A DNA stretch of 62,064 bases from DASPWW01 sp035637595. Lineage in GTDB: Bacteria; Actinomycetota; Thermoleophilia; Solirubrobacterales; 70-9. Both the position numbers and the translations under genes were made by a program. Below are positions 41,137 to 49,642 of the stretch, piece by piece. Each line of letters opens with the position of its first letter. Positions within the stretch are counted from its first letter, which is position 1. The stretch covers positions 1 to 62,064 of the forward strand of contig DASPWW010000013.1 in assembly GCA_035637595.1 (NCBI GenBank), given 5' to 3'. The notes beneath the pieces are model-generated. The model saw nothing but the letters and a program-made list of their open reading frames with translations, did not search any database and had not been told where the DNA came from.

Positions 41137-42898
41137 TGCCGAACGCGGCCGACTCGAAAACCCTCTGCGGCAGCCTTTCGAGCACGTCACGAGCTGCCCC
41201 GGCACCCTGGGCGCGGATCTCAGCGATGCGGCCGAACTCGACCAGGCCGATTCCCTGGACCGCCGGCGCGATCACGACGTCGGCGTGCTTCTGGGCGGCT
41301 TCCGCCGTGTCGATGCTTCCGAGCACGACCGTGCGCGTCAGCGTCTCGCCAAAGCTGGGCAGCGGCGTGTCCCAGCCGATGATCGCGCGCCGAACGCGGG
41401 CCGACACGCGCCGCAGCCCGGGGCGGCCTGTGCCGCCGGCGCCGCGCGACGGGGGCTCGAAACGGCTCGACACGTCCACAGCGATCACGGGGCCCTCGCC
41501 ACGCGCGGCCATCGTCGCGACCGGAAGGTTGTCGAGCACACCGCCGTCGACCAGCAGGCGGTCGCCCGCGGCGACCGGTGGGCCGATTCCCGGCAAGCAG
41601 AAGCTCGCGCCGACCGCCTCGTAGAGGTTGCCGCGCCGGTGGACCACCAGCTCGGAGGTCACGAGGTCGCTGGAGACGCAGAAGAACTCGCGCTCCAGCT
41701 CCTCGATCTGGAGGTCGCCGAACAGTCGCAACAACATCGCCTCGGCCTTGCGGCCGCGGACCAGCGCCGCGAGCGGGATCGTGTAGTCGCTGATCGGATT
41801 GCGCTCGACCAGCTCGACGCGCAGCCTGGCCTCGACCTCATCGGGTCCGAGCCCGGTCGCGAACAACGCACCGACCAGGGCGCCCATGCTGCATCCGCCG
41901 ATCCGGTCCAGGACGACGCCGGCGGAGAGCAGCTCGTCGAGCACGCCGATATGAGCGAGCCCCCGCGCCCCGCCGCCCGACAGCACCACGCCCGGGGAGT
42001 GGCCGGAGAGCCGACGGCCGACCGCATCGACGGAGGCGGCCCTGCGGTCCCCCTCACGGACCGGGTAGACGGTGCGCGGCTCCAGCGCCGACACCCAGGC
42101 GTCGAGGACGCGCCGCGAGTCGGGCCAGCCGAGCATGGCGAGGTCGGCGCCCGCGAGGGCCCCGTCGGGCGCGGAGTGACGCGCAGCGCCGTCGGTTACC
42201 GCGACGACCCGGTCCGCCTGGCGCATGCAGAACGCTCTCCATTCGTCGCCAGCCGAGAAATCGACCGCGAGCAGCACCTGGCCGCTGGCGCGCTCCCAGT
42301 GGTCGAGCGCGTCGCCGAAGCTCGCGGCCTCGGCGGCCTCGTCCTCGCCCAGGTGCTTGACGCTCGTCCATCGCCCGAGCGCCAACGCCAGCTCGTCCGC
42401 GAAGGCGGAGCTCGCGACGCCCTCGCCGAGCGGCACGAGCGCGATAACGGGCGGGACCGGATCGCTCGGCAGCGTCACGGCGCGGCTGGCCTGGAGCTGG
42501 ATCGCCAACGCCTTGGTGAGGTCGAGCGCGAAGTCCGCGTCGTCGACCAGCTCGAGGAACGCCGCGCTCGACAGGCCGAGCAATCCGCTGTCGCGCCGCG
42601 CCCGCACCGAGGCTGAGCGGGGCGCGTCGGTCAACACGGCCAGCTCTCCGAGCACGGCGCCGGGGCTGATGCTGCGGATCAGGATCTCGGTGTCGCCGGC
42701 CTCGCGCACCACCTCGAGGCGGCCGGTACGCAGCACGTAGAGCCCCTCGCCCGGGTCGCCCTCCCGAAACAGCCAGTCCCCCGCGGCGACGTCCGTCTCC
42801 TCCGCCCGGGCCGCGATCTCCTGGACCGCGGACTCGGAGAGGCTCGCGAAGAGTGGAACGCCGCGGATGAACTCAGCGCGGTCCTGTCGCGTCGCCAT
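41108..42898 (-). CDS. cyclic-nucleotide-binding patatin-like phospholipase (NTE type)
   Basis: The 596-residue protein has an N-terminal cNMP-binding domain (about 14-130, with GEGLYVLRTGRLEVV and PGAVLGELAVL...RSASVRA). A middle region of NTE-like proteins follows. The C-terminal patatin domain (about 305-475) has GGGARGL, catalytic Ser in GCSMGAL (GxSxG) and Asp in DGGVLDN. This is the bacterial layout of neuropathy-target-esterase-type lysophospholipases. The Arg in RSASVRA and Glu in GELA suggest real cAMP binding. It may be controlled by the cyclase 6 kb upstream, an inference. Confidence 0.93.
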   Translation of the reverse strand: MATRQDRAEFIRGVPLFASLSESAVQEIAARAEETDVAAGDWLFREGDPGEGLYVLRTGRLEVVREAGDTEILIRSISPGAVLGELAVLTDAPRSASVRARRDSGLLGLSSAAFLELVDDADFALDLTKALAIQLQASRAVTLPSDPVPPVIALVPLGEGVASSAFADELALALGRWTSVKHLGEDEAAEAASFGDALDHWERASGQVLLAVDFSAGDEWRAFCMRQADRVVAVTDGAARHSAPDGALAGADLAMLGWPDSRRVLDAWVSALEPRTVYPVREGDRRAASVDAVGRRLSGHSPGVVLSGGGARGLAHIGVLDELLSAGVVLDRIGGCSMGALVGALFATGLGPDEVEARLRVELVERNPISDYTIPLAALVRGRKAEAMLLRLFGDLQIEELEREFFCVSSDLVTSELVVHRRGNLYEAVGASFCLPGIGPPVAAGDRLLVDGGVLDNLPVATMAARGEGPVIAVDVSSRFEPPSRGAGGTGRPGLRRVSARVRRAIIGWDTPLPSFGETLTRTVVLGSIDTAEAAQKHADVVIAPAVQGIGLVEFGRIAEIRAQGAGAARDVLERLPQRVFESAAFGTSSPPRAAR

Positions 42899-43013
42899 GG
42901 CCTCACTCTAGTCAGGGGGGGTCGCTGCAGAAGGCGATCGACGTCCAGACCGCGAATGCCCTGCCTCGGTCCAGCGGCCGATCTCCTCGCAGACGGTCAC
43001 ACGCCCGCCGATG

Positions 43014-45395
43014 CTACGTGTCGAGCGCCTCGATCCAGTCCCAGCGGCGGCCGCACAGCCGCTCGGCATCTCCGGCGTCGACGAACGTGAGCTCGGCGTC
43101 GGCGGCCTCCTGGCGCGAGAAGACCAGCGGCCCGAACGGCAGCGGCTGGCCCCCGCTGCCGGGGTGGAGATCCGCCCCCCCGTAGCGAGCCGTGACCCGG
43201 TGGATGCCCGGGGACAGCGCGGCCTCGCCGAGCTCGATGTACTGGCCGGCGTTGTTGAGGGCGTGGCGCGAGCTTCCCACGGGCTGCCCGTCGACTAGCA
43301 GCTCGATCTCGCCGCGTGCCGATCCCCCGAGCCACGCCTCGTAGCTGCCGGCCGCCGGTACGCGGATCCGCGTCTCGATCGTGCCCGCACCGCGCGGCAA
43401 CAGGGTCGAGGGCCCGTAGCGCGGGTCCTCCCAGGCGAGCGGGTGCACGCGCGTGTCGGCGAGCCGCACGACGAGATCGCGCACCGGGGTCGCGGCGGCG
43501 AGGCTGCCGGCCGGCCCCGCTATACGGGCGAGCCGCATGACCGCGCGACAGCCGGGGCGGGCGGCCGGCTCGATGCGCTGCCCGAGCGGCAGGCGGGCAA
43601 GGATCTCTCCGTGGTCGAGCGCGGATCGCTGCCAGACCTCGTAGTAGGTGCCCTGCCAGGTGAGCTCGTACGGCGACGGCGGGCGGCTCTGCGCCGGAGA
43701 GCGCCTCAGCACGAGCGTGCGATAGACCAGCAAGCCGTCGCGCGCCAGCTCGTCGGTGTCCGACCAGGCTCCCTTTTTGGTTTCCTCGCCGCCGCGCAGC
43801 AGCACCGGCCGGCGGCGCAGCTCGGACGCCCCCTCCGGGTCGGCGTCGCGCAGGAAGTGACGAACCCCATAGGGCTGGTACTCGGTCATCAGGGTCGGTC
43901 CCTCGCCCGCGATCTGCCCTCCGATCAGCTCGAGCTCGGCGAGCTGGTCGCGCGGAGCGAGGTTGACCTCCCGGTAGGCGAGGACGTTCGACCACACCAC
44001 CCCCGCGGCGATCGCGGCGATCGCGACGGCGCCGGGCACGCGCAGGCGCCGGACGCGGGCCAGCCGCGCCGCTCCGACCAGCGCGACGAGCAGCACGGCC
44101 GGCGCAGCGATCGCGAGCGCCTTGGCGGCCGCCCACGGCGAGCCGAGGGCGACCACGAGCGCCGAGCCCCCGACGGCGCCCGCGGCGTAGAGGAGCGGCG
44201 TCCAGGCACGGCCCCGCCAGGCGAGCACCGCGCCCACGACCGCGAGCCCCGCGACGAGACCGATCAGCCCGTAGGCCAGCAGCGGGGCGTCGGGCTCGAG
44301 CCGGAAGTCGCCGCTGGGCCAGATCCCGAACCCCTGCCAGGGACTCAGAGGCTCGAACAGGTTGCCGAGCGCGCGGCCCCTCGTGAACGAGGACGTGGTC
44401 GGGGAAAGAAGGCCACCGATCGCGAGCACCGGCACGACGGCGAGCGCCGCGAGCGCCAGCCAGGCGGCGGCGCGCCCCAGCGCGACGCGGCCCCCCAGCG
44501 AGCGCGCCGCCACCGCGGCGACCGGAAGGAGCAGCGCCGCGAGCCACACCCCCGCGCCCAGGCTCAGGGTCCCGAGCAGCGCCGCTGCCGCCAGCGCGAG
44601 GGGCACGGCGGCACCGAGCCCACCTCCGCGTGCCTGGCCGCGCAGCGGCAGCGGTGCGAGCGCGGCGACGAGCGCGACGAGCATCGCCCCTGCGACCTCC
44701 TTCACGCCTCCCCAAAGCGAGTAGCCGACGAGAAGCGCCGCCTGGGCGGCGACGAACACGATCAGCGCACGCAGACGCGGCGAGCGGACCGCGGGCGCAG
44801 CGATCGCGCTCAGGCACAGCGCGAGCATCGCGGCCAGCAGAGCCTCATAGGGCTGGAAGACCCACGCCAGGTCCTGGCCGGTGATCGCCGCCCCGATCCC
44901 CCACGGCACGAAGATCGCCGTCGGGTAGCCCTTGGCGAGGTTGAGGTCGAGCGTCGCCTCGTACGAGGAGGGCGGCAGCCCGTCGAGGTTGCGGCCGAAC
45001 TCCATCGTGCGATCCGTGAACGCCATCCAGGTGGCGGTGTCGTCGAGCTTGATGTAGCCGCTGAACGTCGCCTCGCCCGAGAGCAGGATCGGCGCCCCGT
45101 AGAGCAGCAGGACGGCGACGGCGCAGCCGACGGCCCACGGCTCCGCCGTTCGCACCCGCCGCACCAGCGCCGGTCCGCCGCCGAGCACGGCGAGCGCGAC
45201 GATCGCCGGGGTCGCGAGCTCGGCGGTGGCGTCGAACAGCGTCAAGAGCTGACCGACCACCACGATCGCGGCGAATCCGGCCGGGACGACGAGCAGGCCC
45301 GGGATCTGGACGCGGATGAGACGCTCGAGCAGCAGCCCGCAGCCCCCTGAGAGCAGGACCAGCAGCGCAGGGAAGACGAGCCACGCGATCAGCAA
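43014..45395 (-). CDS. large polytopic membrane protein with extracellular C-terminal domain
   Basis: The 793-residue product from TTG 45395 (GAGG about 14 nt upstream) has about 12 membrane helices in the first 480 residues. It resembles polyprenyl-phosphate glycosyltransferase-like or O-antigen-type proteins only in general layout. The C-terminal half is soluble and Arg/Gly-rich, including a segment like a carbohydrate-binding fold (IETRIRVPAAGSYEAWLGGSARGEIELLVDGQ). It is the last gene of the rpsA-coaE-lytic-transglycosylase run. A role in wall-polymer assembly is possible; no catalytic motif is assigned. Confidence 0.68.
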   Translation of the reverse strand: MLIAWLVFPALLVLLSGGCGLLLERLIRVQIPGLLVVPAGFAAIVVVGQLLTLFDATAELATPAIVALAVLGGGPALVRRVRTAEPWAVGCAVAVLLLYGAPILLSGEATFSGYIKLDDTATWMAFTDRTMEFGRNLDGLPPSSYEATLDLNLAKGYPTAIFVPWGIGAAITGQDLAWVFQPYEALLAAMLALCLSAIAAPAVRSPRLRALIVFVAAQAALLVGYSLWGGVKEVAGAMLVALVAALAPLPLRGQARGGGLGAAVPLALAAAALLGTLSLGAGVWLAALLLPVAAVAARSLGGRVALGRAAAWLALAALAVVPVLAIGGLLSPTTSSFTRGRALGNLFEPLSPWQGFGIWPSGDFRLEPDAPLLAYGLIGLVAGLAVVGAVLAWRGRAWTPLLYAAGAVGGSALVVALGSPWAAAKALAIAAPAVLLVALVGAARLARVRRLRVPGAVAIAAIAAGVVWSNVLAYREVNLAPRDQLAELELIGGQIAGEGPTLMTEYQPYGVRHFLRDADPEGASELRRRPVLLRGGEETKKGAWSDTDELARDGLLVYRTLVLRRSPAQSRPPSPYELTWQGTYYEVWQRSALDHGEILARLPLGQRIEPAARPGCRAVMRLARIAGPAGSLAAATPVRDLVVRLADTRVHPLAWEDPRYGPSTLLPRGAGTIETRIRVPAAGSYEAWLGGSARGEIELLVDGQPVGSSRHALNNAGQYIELGEAALSPGIHRVTARYGGADLHPGSGGQPLPFGPLVFSRQEAADAELTFVDAGDAERLCGRRWDWIEALDT

Positions 45396-45414
45396 CTCGG
45401 ATCGACCTCGTTGG

Positions 45415-45996
45415 CTAGAGGCCGAGCTCCTCCTCGTAATGGTCGCGGTACTCGTCGCGCTTCGCGAGCACCTCCTCCACGTAGTCCCGGGTCTCCTGGA
45501 ACGCGATGTCCTCGACGTCGAGCTCGGCCCCGCCCCACTCGTCGACATGGGCCTCGCCGGCGTTGTAGGCGGCGAGCGCCGCGACCTCGTTGCCGTCGTA
45601 GCGGTCGAGCAGATAGCGCAGGTAGAAGGTCCCGTAGCGGATGTTGATGTCGGGATCGGCGAGATCCTCGATCACGAAGGTCTGCCCTCCGCTGAGCCGC
45701 TCGATCACGTTCGCGGTCTCCGGCGTGATCTGCATCAGGCCGCGCGCCCCGGCCGCGGAGGTCTGGTCGCGGAACTTGGACTCCGCGTAGATCACGGCCG
45801 CGATCAGATCCGCGGGGACGTCCTTCTCATCCGCCTGCTGGCGAATGATGTCGTCGTGGCGCAGCGGCAGCGTCACCTCGCGGATCGCCTCCTCGAAGGT
45901 GTCGAGGCGGGTGAGCAGCAGCCCGATCACCACGCCGGCGGCGATCGCTCCGGCGACCGCGAGGATGCGGCGTCGCCTGTCCACCGTGGTCGTCAC
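45415..45996 (-). CDS. lytic transglycosylase (SLT/Slt70-type) with N-terminal anchor
   Basis: The 193-residue protein cleaves peptidoglycan glycan strands. One N-terminal hydrophobic helix (about 11-29) precedes an SLT domain with catalytic Glu72 (IYAESKF), GLMQITP, and AYNAGEAHV. The GTG start overlaps the coaE stop by 4 nt (GTGA). It is followed closely by the large membrane protein gene. Confidence 0.92.
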   Translation of the reverse strand: MTTTVDRRRRILAVAGAIAAGVVIGLLLTRLDTFEEAIREVTLPLRHDDIIRQQADEKDVPADLIAAVIYAESKFRDQTSAAGARGLMQITPETANVIERLSGGQTFVIEDLADPDINIRYGTFYLRYLLDRYDGNEVAALAAYNAGEAHVDEWGGAELDVEDIAFQETRDYVEEVLAKRDEYRDHYEEELGL

Positions 45997-46589
45997 GACT
46001 TCGCGTCCGCGGTCAGATCCTCGATCAGCTCGGCGACCTTCGCCTCGAGGTCGGCGAGGCTGCCGTCGTTCGTGATCACATGGGTCGCCCTGGCCGCCTT
46101 CTCGTCCTGGCTCAGCTGGCGAGCGGAGCGCCCCTCGAGCGCGGCGAGGCCGCGCCCCTGCTCGCGCCCGGCGCGCACGTCGTCCGGTGCGACCACGGAG
46201 ACGACCGCGTCGAAGAGCTCATCCATCCCCGACTCGAACAGCAGCGGCACCTCGACCACGGCGATCGTGGCGTCCGCCGGCAGGCCCCCCGCCCACTCGA
46301 TGACGCGTCCCCCCACGAGGGGGTGCAGCTCGGATTCCAACCACCTCAGCTCCTCCGGGCTTTCGAACACGATCTCCGCCACCTTGGCGCGGTCCAGCTC
46401 GCCATCCGGTGCGATCGCGTCACCCCAGCGGTCGACCAGTCGCCCGCGCACCTCCGGAGTGCGCAGCAGTCCGCGGACGACCTCGTCGGTCGAGATCGTC
46501 TCGGCGCCGAGCCGCTCGAAGGCCCGCAGCGCCTCGGACTTGCCGGCGGCGATCCCGCCGGTGAGCCCGATCAGGCTCGGTGTCCGCAA
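45993..46589 (-). CDS. coaE: dephospho-CoA kinase
   Basis: CoaE makes CoA from dephospho-CoA with ATP. The 198-residue product starts with TTG 46589, 10 nt after the rpsA stop, and has the P-loop GLTGGIAAGKS near residue 8-18. The conserved VEVPLLFESGMDELFD motif and the Asp of ISTDE also fit. The longer frame to 46694 overlaps rpsA. Together with panBCD in this window it covers several steps of CoA synthesis, though far apart. Confidence 0.95.
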   Translation of the reverse strand: MRTPSLIGLTGGIAAGKSEALRAFERLGAETISTDEVVRGLLRTPEVRGRLVDRWGDAIAPDGELDRAKVAEIVFESPEELRWLESELHPLVGGRVIEWAGGLPADATIAVVEVPLLFESGMDELFDAVVSVVAPDDVRAGREQGRGLAALEGRSARQLSQDEKAARATHVITNDGSLADLEAKVAELIEDLTADAKS

Positions 46590-46599
46590 CTTCGTGGGG

Positions 46600-48030
46600 C
46601 TAGGAGCCTTCGGCCGAGCCCGCCTCGTCCTCTTCGGAAGCCGGCGGCTCGTCCGCCGTCGCCTCGGCATCAGGCTCGTCCCTCGCCTCGGCATCAGGCT
46701 CGTCCCCCGCCTCGGCGGCGGGCTCGTCCGCGGTCGGCTCGCCGGACGGCTGCTCCGCTTCGGGCGCGGGTCCCGGCTCCGAGAAGACCTCCTCGGACAG
46801 ATCGAGGTTCGGGACCTCGTCCGGGGCCGCTACCTGCGGCGCCGCGGCGGCAGTCTCCAGGGCGTCGCGCAGCGGCAGCCCACCCTCGCTGACCCGCTTG
46901 ATGCTGAGCGAGATCCGGCGGCGCTCCTCGTCGATCTCGAGGATCCGGACCCGGACCTGGCCGCCGGGCTCGACGACCTCGCTGGGGCTCTCGACGTGAT
47001 GCTCGGCGAGCTCGGAGATGTGCACCAGACCCTCGACGCCGGGCACGATCTCGACGAAGGCGCCAAACGCGACGACCTTCGTCACCTTGCCCTCGAGCAC
47101 GTCGCCGGGGCCGTAGCTGTCGAGCACGCGCTGCCAGGGATCTTCCTGGGTCTGCTTGAGCCCGAGCGAGATCCGCTGGCGGTCACGGTCGATGTCGAGC
47201 ACCTTGACCCGCACGGTCTCCCCGATCTCCAGCACCTCGGACGGGTGGTTGACATGGCTCCAGGAAAGCTCGGAGATGTGGATCAGCCCGTCGATTCCCT
47301 CGAGGTCCACGAATGCCCCGAAGTCGACGATGTTGGAGATCTTGCCTTCGACGATCTGGCCGGGCTGGAGGCGTCCGAGGATCTGCTGGCGGACCTCCTT
47401 GCGCTCCTCCTCGAGCACTGCGCGGCGCGACAGGACGACGTTGTTGCGGCTGCGGTTCAGCTCGATGACCTTGCACTCCAGCTTCTGGCCCATGAACTCG
47501 TCGAGGTTGTGGACGCGCCGGATGTCGACAAGCGATGCGGGCAGGAACCCGCGAACGCCGAGGTCGAGGATCAGCCCGCCCTTGACGACCTCGATCACGG
47601 TGCCCTCGACCGGCTCGCCGGACTCCGCCGCCGATTCGATGCGCCGCCACGCCTTCTCGAACCGGGCCCGCTTCTTGGACAGGATCAGGCGCCCCTTCTG
47701 GTCCTCCTTTGTGAGGACCAGGGCGTCGACCTGCTCGCCGAGCGAGACCTCCTGCCCGGGATCGACGGAGCGGCGGATCGACAGCTCGGTCGATGGGATG
47801 ACGCCCTCCGATTTGTAGCCGATGTCGACCAGGACCTCGTCCTTGTCGATGCGGACGACCTCGCCGCTTACCACCTCGCCCTCGCTGATCGACTTGATCG
47901 TCGCCGCGTAGTTGGGGACCAGCTTGCCGTCGACCTCGATCATCAGGTCGTCGGCGCCGTTCTGGAGAGGCGCGGCCGGCGGCGAGTCCGCCTCAGGGGT
48001 CACATCGGTGGTTGTGTCGGCTGTGGACAC
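46600..48030 (-). CDS. rpsA: 30S ribosomal protein S1
   Basis: The 476-residue product from GTG 48030 has four S1 RNA-binding domains: SGEVVRIDKDEVLVDIGYKSEG, EGTVIEVVKGGLILDLGVRGF, EGKISNIVDFGAFVDLEG, and EGKVTKVVAFGAFVEIVPG. An acidic tail of about 75 residues ends in EPDAEA/DEP-type repeats. Actinobacterial S1 usually has four domains and an acidic tail. The longer frame to 48138 crosses the divergent flavoprotein start. It leads the rpsA-coaE-transglycosylase run. Confidence 0.96.
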   Translation of the reverse strand: MSTADTTTDVTPEADSPPAAPLQNGADDLMIEVDGKLVPNYAATIKSISEGEVVSGEVVRIDKDEVLVDIGYKSEGVIPSTELSIRRSVDPGQEVSLGEQVDALVLTKEDQKGRLILSKKRARFEKAWRRIESAAESGEPVEGTVIEVVKGGLILDLGVRGFLPASLVDIRRVHNLDEFMGQKLECKVIELNRSRNNVVLSRRAVLEEERKEVRQQILGRLQPGQIVEGKISNIVDFGAFVDLEGIDGLIHISELSWSHVNHPSEVLEIGETVRVKVLDIDRDRQRISLGLKQTQEDPWQRVLDSYGPGDVLEGKVTKVVAFGAFVEIVPGVEGLVHISELAEHHVESPSEVVEPGGQVRVRILEIDEERRRISLSIKRVSEGGLPLRDALETAAAAPQVAAPDEVPNLDLSEEVFSEPGPAPEAEQPSGEPTADEPAAEAGDEPDAEARDEPDAEATADEPPASEEDEAGSAEGS

Positions 48031-48100
48031 GGCGGACAAGTTTGGCAGAAGTGCGCGGCAGGCAGGCGACGGTGAGCAGCGGGTACCCTCGGCATGGAGC

Positions 48101-49282
48101 ATGCCCAGGCGACGAACCAAGCGCGGGGCCGAACGCACGCCGCTGGGCGCGGACGCCGACGTGCTGATCTGCGGCGCGAGCTTCGCGGGACTTGCCGTGG
48201 CACGCCAGCTCGCCGGCTCGGGCGCGCGCGTGCTGGTAGTCGACCGCTACGAGGTAGGCGAGCGCCAGACCTCGGCCTGTGCCGCGCCGACCGAATGGCT
48301 GCGCGCCATGGGCGTCGCGGGCTCGATGCGACAGACGTTCGGGGACCTCGTGATCCACACCCCCCGGGTCAGCGTTCGCATGCATCTTCCGTTCACCTTC
48401 TCGACCTTCGACTACGCGGAGCTCTGCGACACCCTCTACGCGCAGTCGGACGCCGAGTTCGAGACCGCGAAGGTGGACGGACGGGCGACAGGCGACCCCG
48501 CGGGTGAACGCGGAGCCAACGACACGGCGGGCATCGTCGTCAAGACGGACCGGGGCGAGATCTCGGCGCCGCTCGTCGTCGATGCGCTGGGCTGGCGACG
48601 CGTCCTCGCCGCCCCCGGCTACCAGCCCCCCGACGCTCCGCTCAGCCGCGGCCTCGAGGTGCATCCGTGGGGCGTATCGGACGAGCTCGAGATCTGGATC
48701 GACCGCGGCTACGTGCCGGCCGGCTACGGGTGGAGCTTCCCCGCGTCCGACGAGATCCGGGTGGGGGTCGGATCGTTCGATCCGCGCTTCCACGTCAAGG
48801 AGCCGACCGTTCGCCTAGCCGACGACCTCGAGCGCGACGCCGTCCGCTACCAGGGAAACTGGATCCCGCACCGCCTCCGCCCCGCCGCCGCGGACGGCGT
48901 GTTCTTCGTCGGCGACTCCGCCGGCCACTGCCTGCCGCTCACGGCCGAGGGAATCCGCACCGCGTTCTACTTCGGGATCGCTTGCGCGGACGAGCTGCGC
49001 GAGGTGATCGCGGGGCGCGCCACGCGCGAGGACGCCCTGCGCCGCTACGCGGCGTTCTCGGCCTCGCACCGCTGGAAGTTCGAGGCGATGCTGCGCACCC
49101 AGCGCGTAGTGCCGCGCGTGCCGCCGCGCCTGCTGGCGCTCGCGCTGCGCGGGATGAGCACCGGCGCCTTCGTACGCTGGTCGTTCGGCCACTACCTCGA
49201 GATCGCACCGCCGTCGTTCGCGCGCGAGCGCGCGCGCCCCCGGGCGGTGGTCTCCCGGGGGACGCTGCGCGCCGCAGCCTGA
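48101..49282 (+). CDS. FAD-dependent geranylgeranyl-reductase-like oxidoreductase
   Basis: The 393-residue flavoprotein begins with an FAD-binding Rossmann fold (DVLICGASFAGLAVARQL near 19-36, then VVDRYEVG). FFVGDSAGHCLPLTAEGIR near residue 270-288 is the second FAD motif of the GGR/PHBH group. Members saturate isoprenoid lipid chains or act as hydroxylases; the substrate here is unknown. The start is ATG 48101, 70 nt from the divergent rpsA. Confidence 0.88.
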   Translation: MPRRRTKRGAERTPLGADADVLICGASFAGLAVARQLAGSGARVLVVDRYEVGERQTSACAAPTEWLRAMGVAGSMRQTFGDLVIHTPRVSVRMHLPFTFSTFDYAELCDTLYAQSDAEFETAKVDGRATGDPAGERGANDTAGIVVKTDRGEISAPLVVDALGWRRVLAAPGYQPPDAPLSRGLEVHPWGVSDELEIWIDRGYVPAGYGWSFPASDEIRVGVGSFDPRFHVKEPTVRLADDLERDAVRYQGNWIPHRLRPAAADGVFFVGDSAGHCLPLTAEGIRTAFYFGIACADELREVIAGRATREDALRRYAAFSASHRWKFEAMLRTQRVVPRVPPRLLALALRGMSTGAFVRWSFGHYLEIAPPSFARERARPRAVVSRGTLRAAA

Positions 49283-49302
49283 GCCGGGTCCTGTCCTGGA
49301 CG

Positions 49303-49551
49303 CTAGAAGCCGCGCCGCTCCCTGAACGCGTTGACGTGGCGCCTGAACGCGTCGTGCTCGTGCTCGTCCATGTGGCGCCTGACCCGCATGAAGTGCACGA
49401 AGCAGAGCACCGCAAGCGCCGCGACGATGGCGCTCAGCCACAACACGTCGCCCGGCGAGAACGCCTGCAGCGCCGCGAAGAACACGAACAGGACGATGAA
49501 CCCGACGCACACCGCCCAGAAGATCCCGCTCAATCTCCCTATCGACTCCAT
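49303..49551 (-). CDS. small two-helix membrane protein
   Basis: The 82-residue protein has two hydrophobic helices (FWAVCVGFIVLFVFFAAL and VLWLSAIVAALAVLCFVHF) and a basic, His-rich C-terminal tail. Its ribosome site is a perfect match to the anti-Shine-Dalgarno sequence, so it may be well expressed. No family is recognised. Confidence 0.72.
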   Translation of the reverse strand: MESIGRLSGIFWAVCVGFIVLFVFFAALQAFSPGDVLWLSAIVAALAVLCFVHFMRVRRHMDEHEHDAFRRHVNAFRERRGF

Positions 49552-49555
49552 CCCG

Positions 49556-49565
49556 TCACCTCCTT
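49556..49565 (-). promoter_or_regulatory. perfect Shine-Dalgarno site (AAGGAGGTGA)
   Basis: AAGGAGGTGA on the minus strand ends 4 nt before ATG 49551. It is the strongest ribosome site in the window and fixes that start. Confidence 0.85.
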
Positions 49566-49642
49566 GTGCGGGTAACTTCGTATCTAGTGTAGCTAGAGGG
49601 CGCCGGGGTGGTCGGGGGCCAGAGCGGCGGCGGGCTCCCGAC

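Noticed and set aside
45316..48075. 919-codon plus-strand open frame
   Set aside because: It is antisense to rpsA, coaE and the lytic transglycosylase gene. Long shadow frames are expected in G+C-rich DNA, and its composition (Asp/Leu/Arg/Val-rich, no domains) is that of a shadow.
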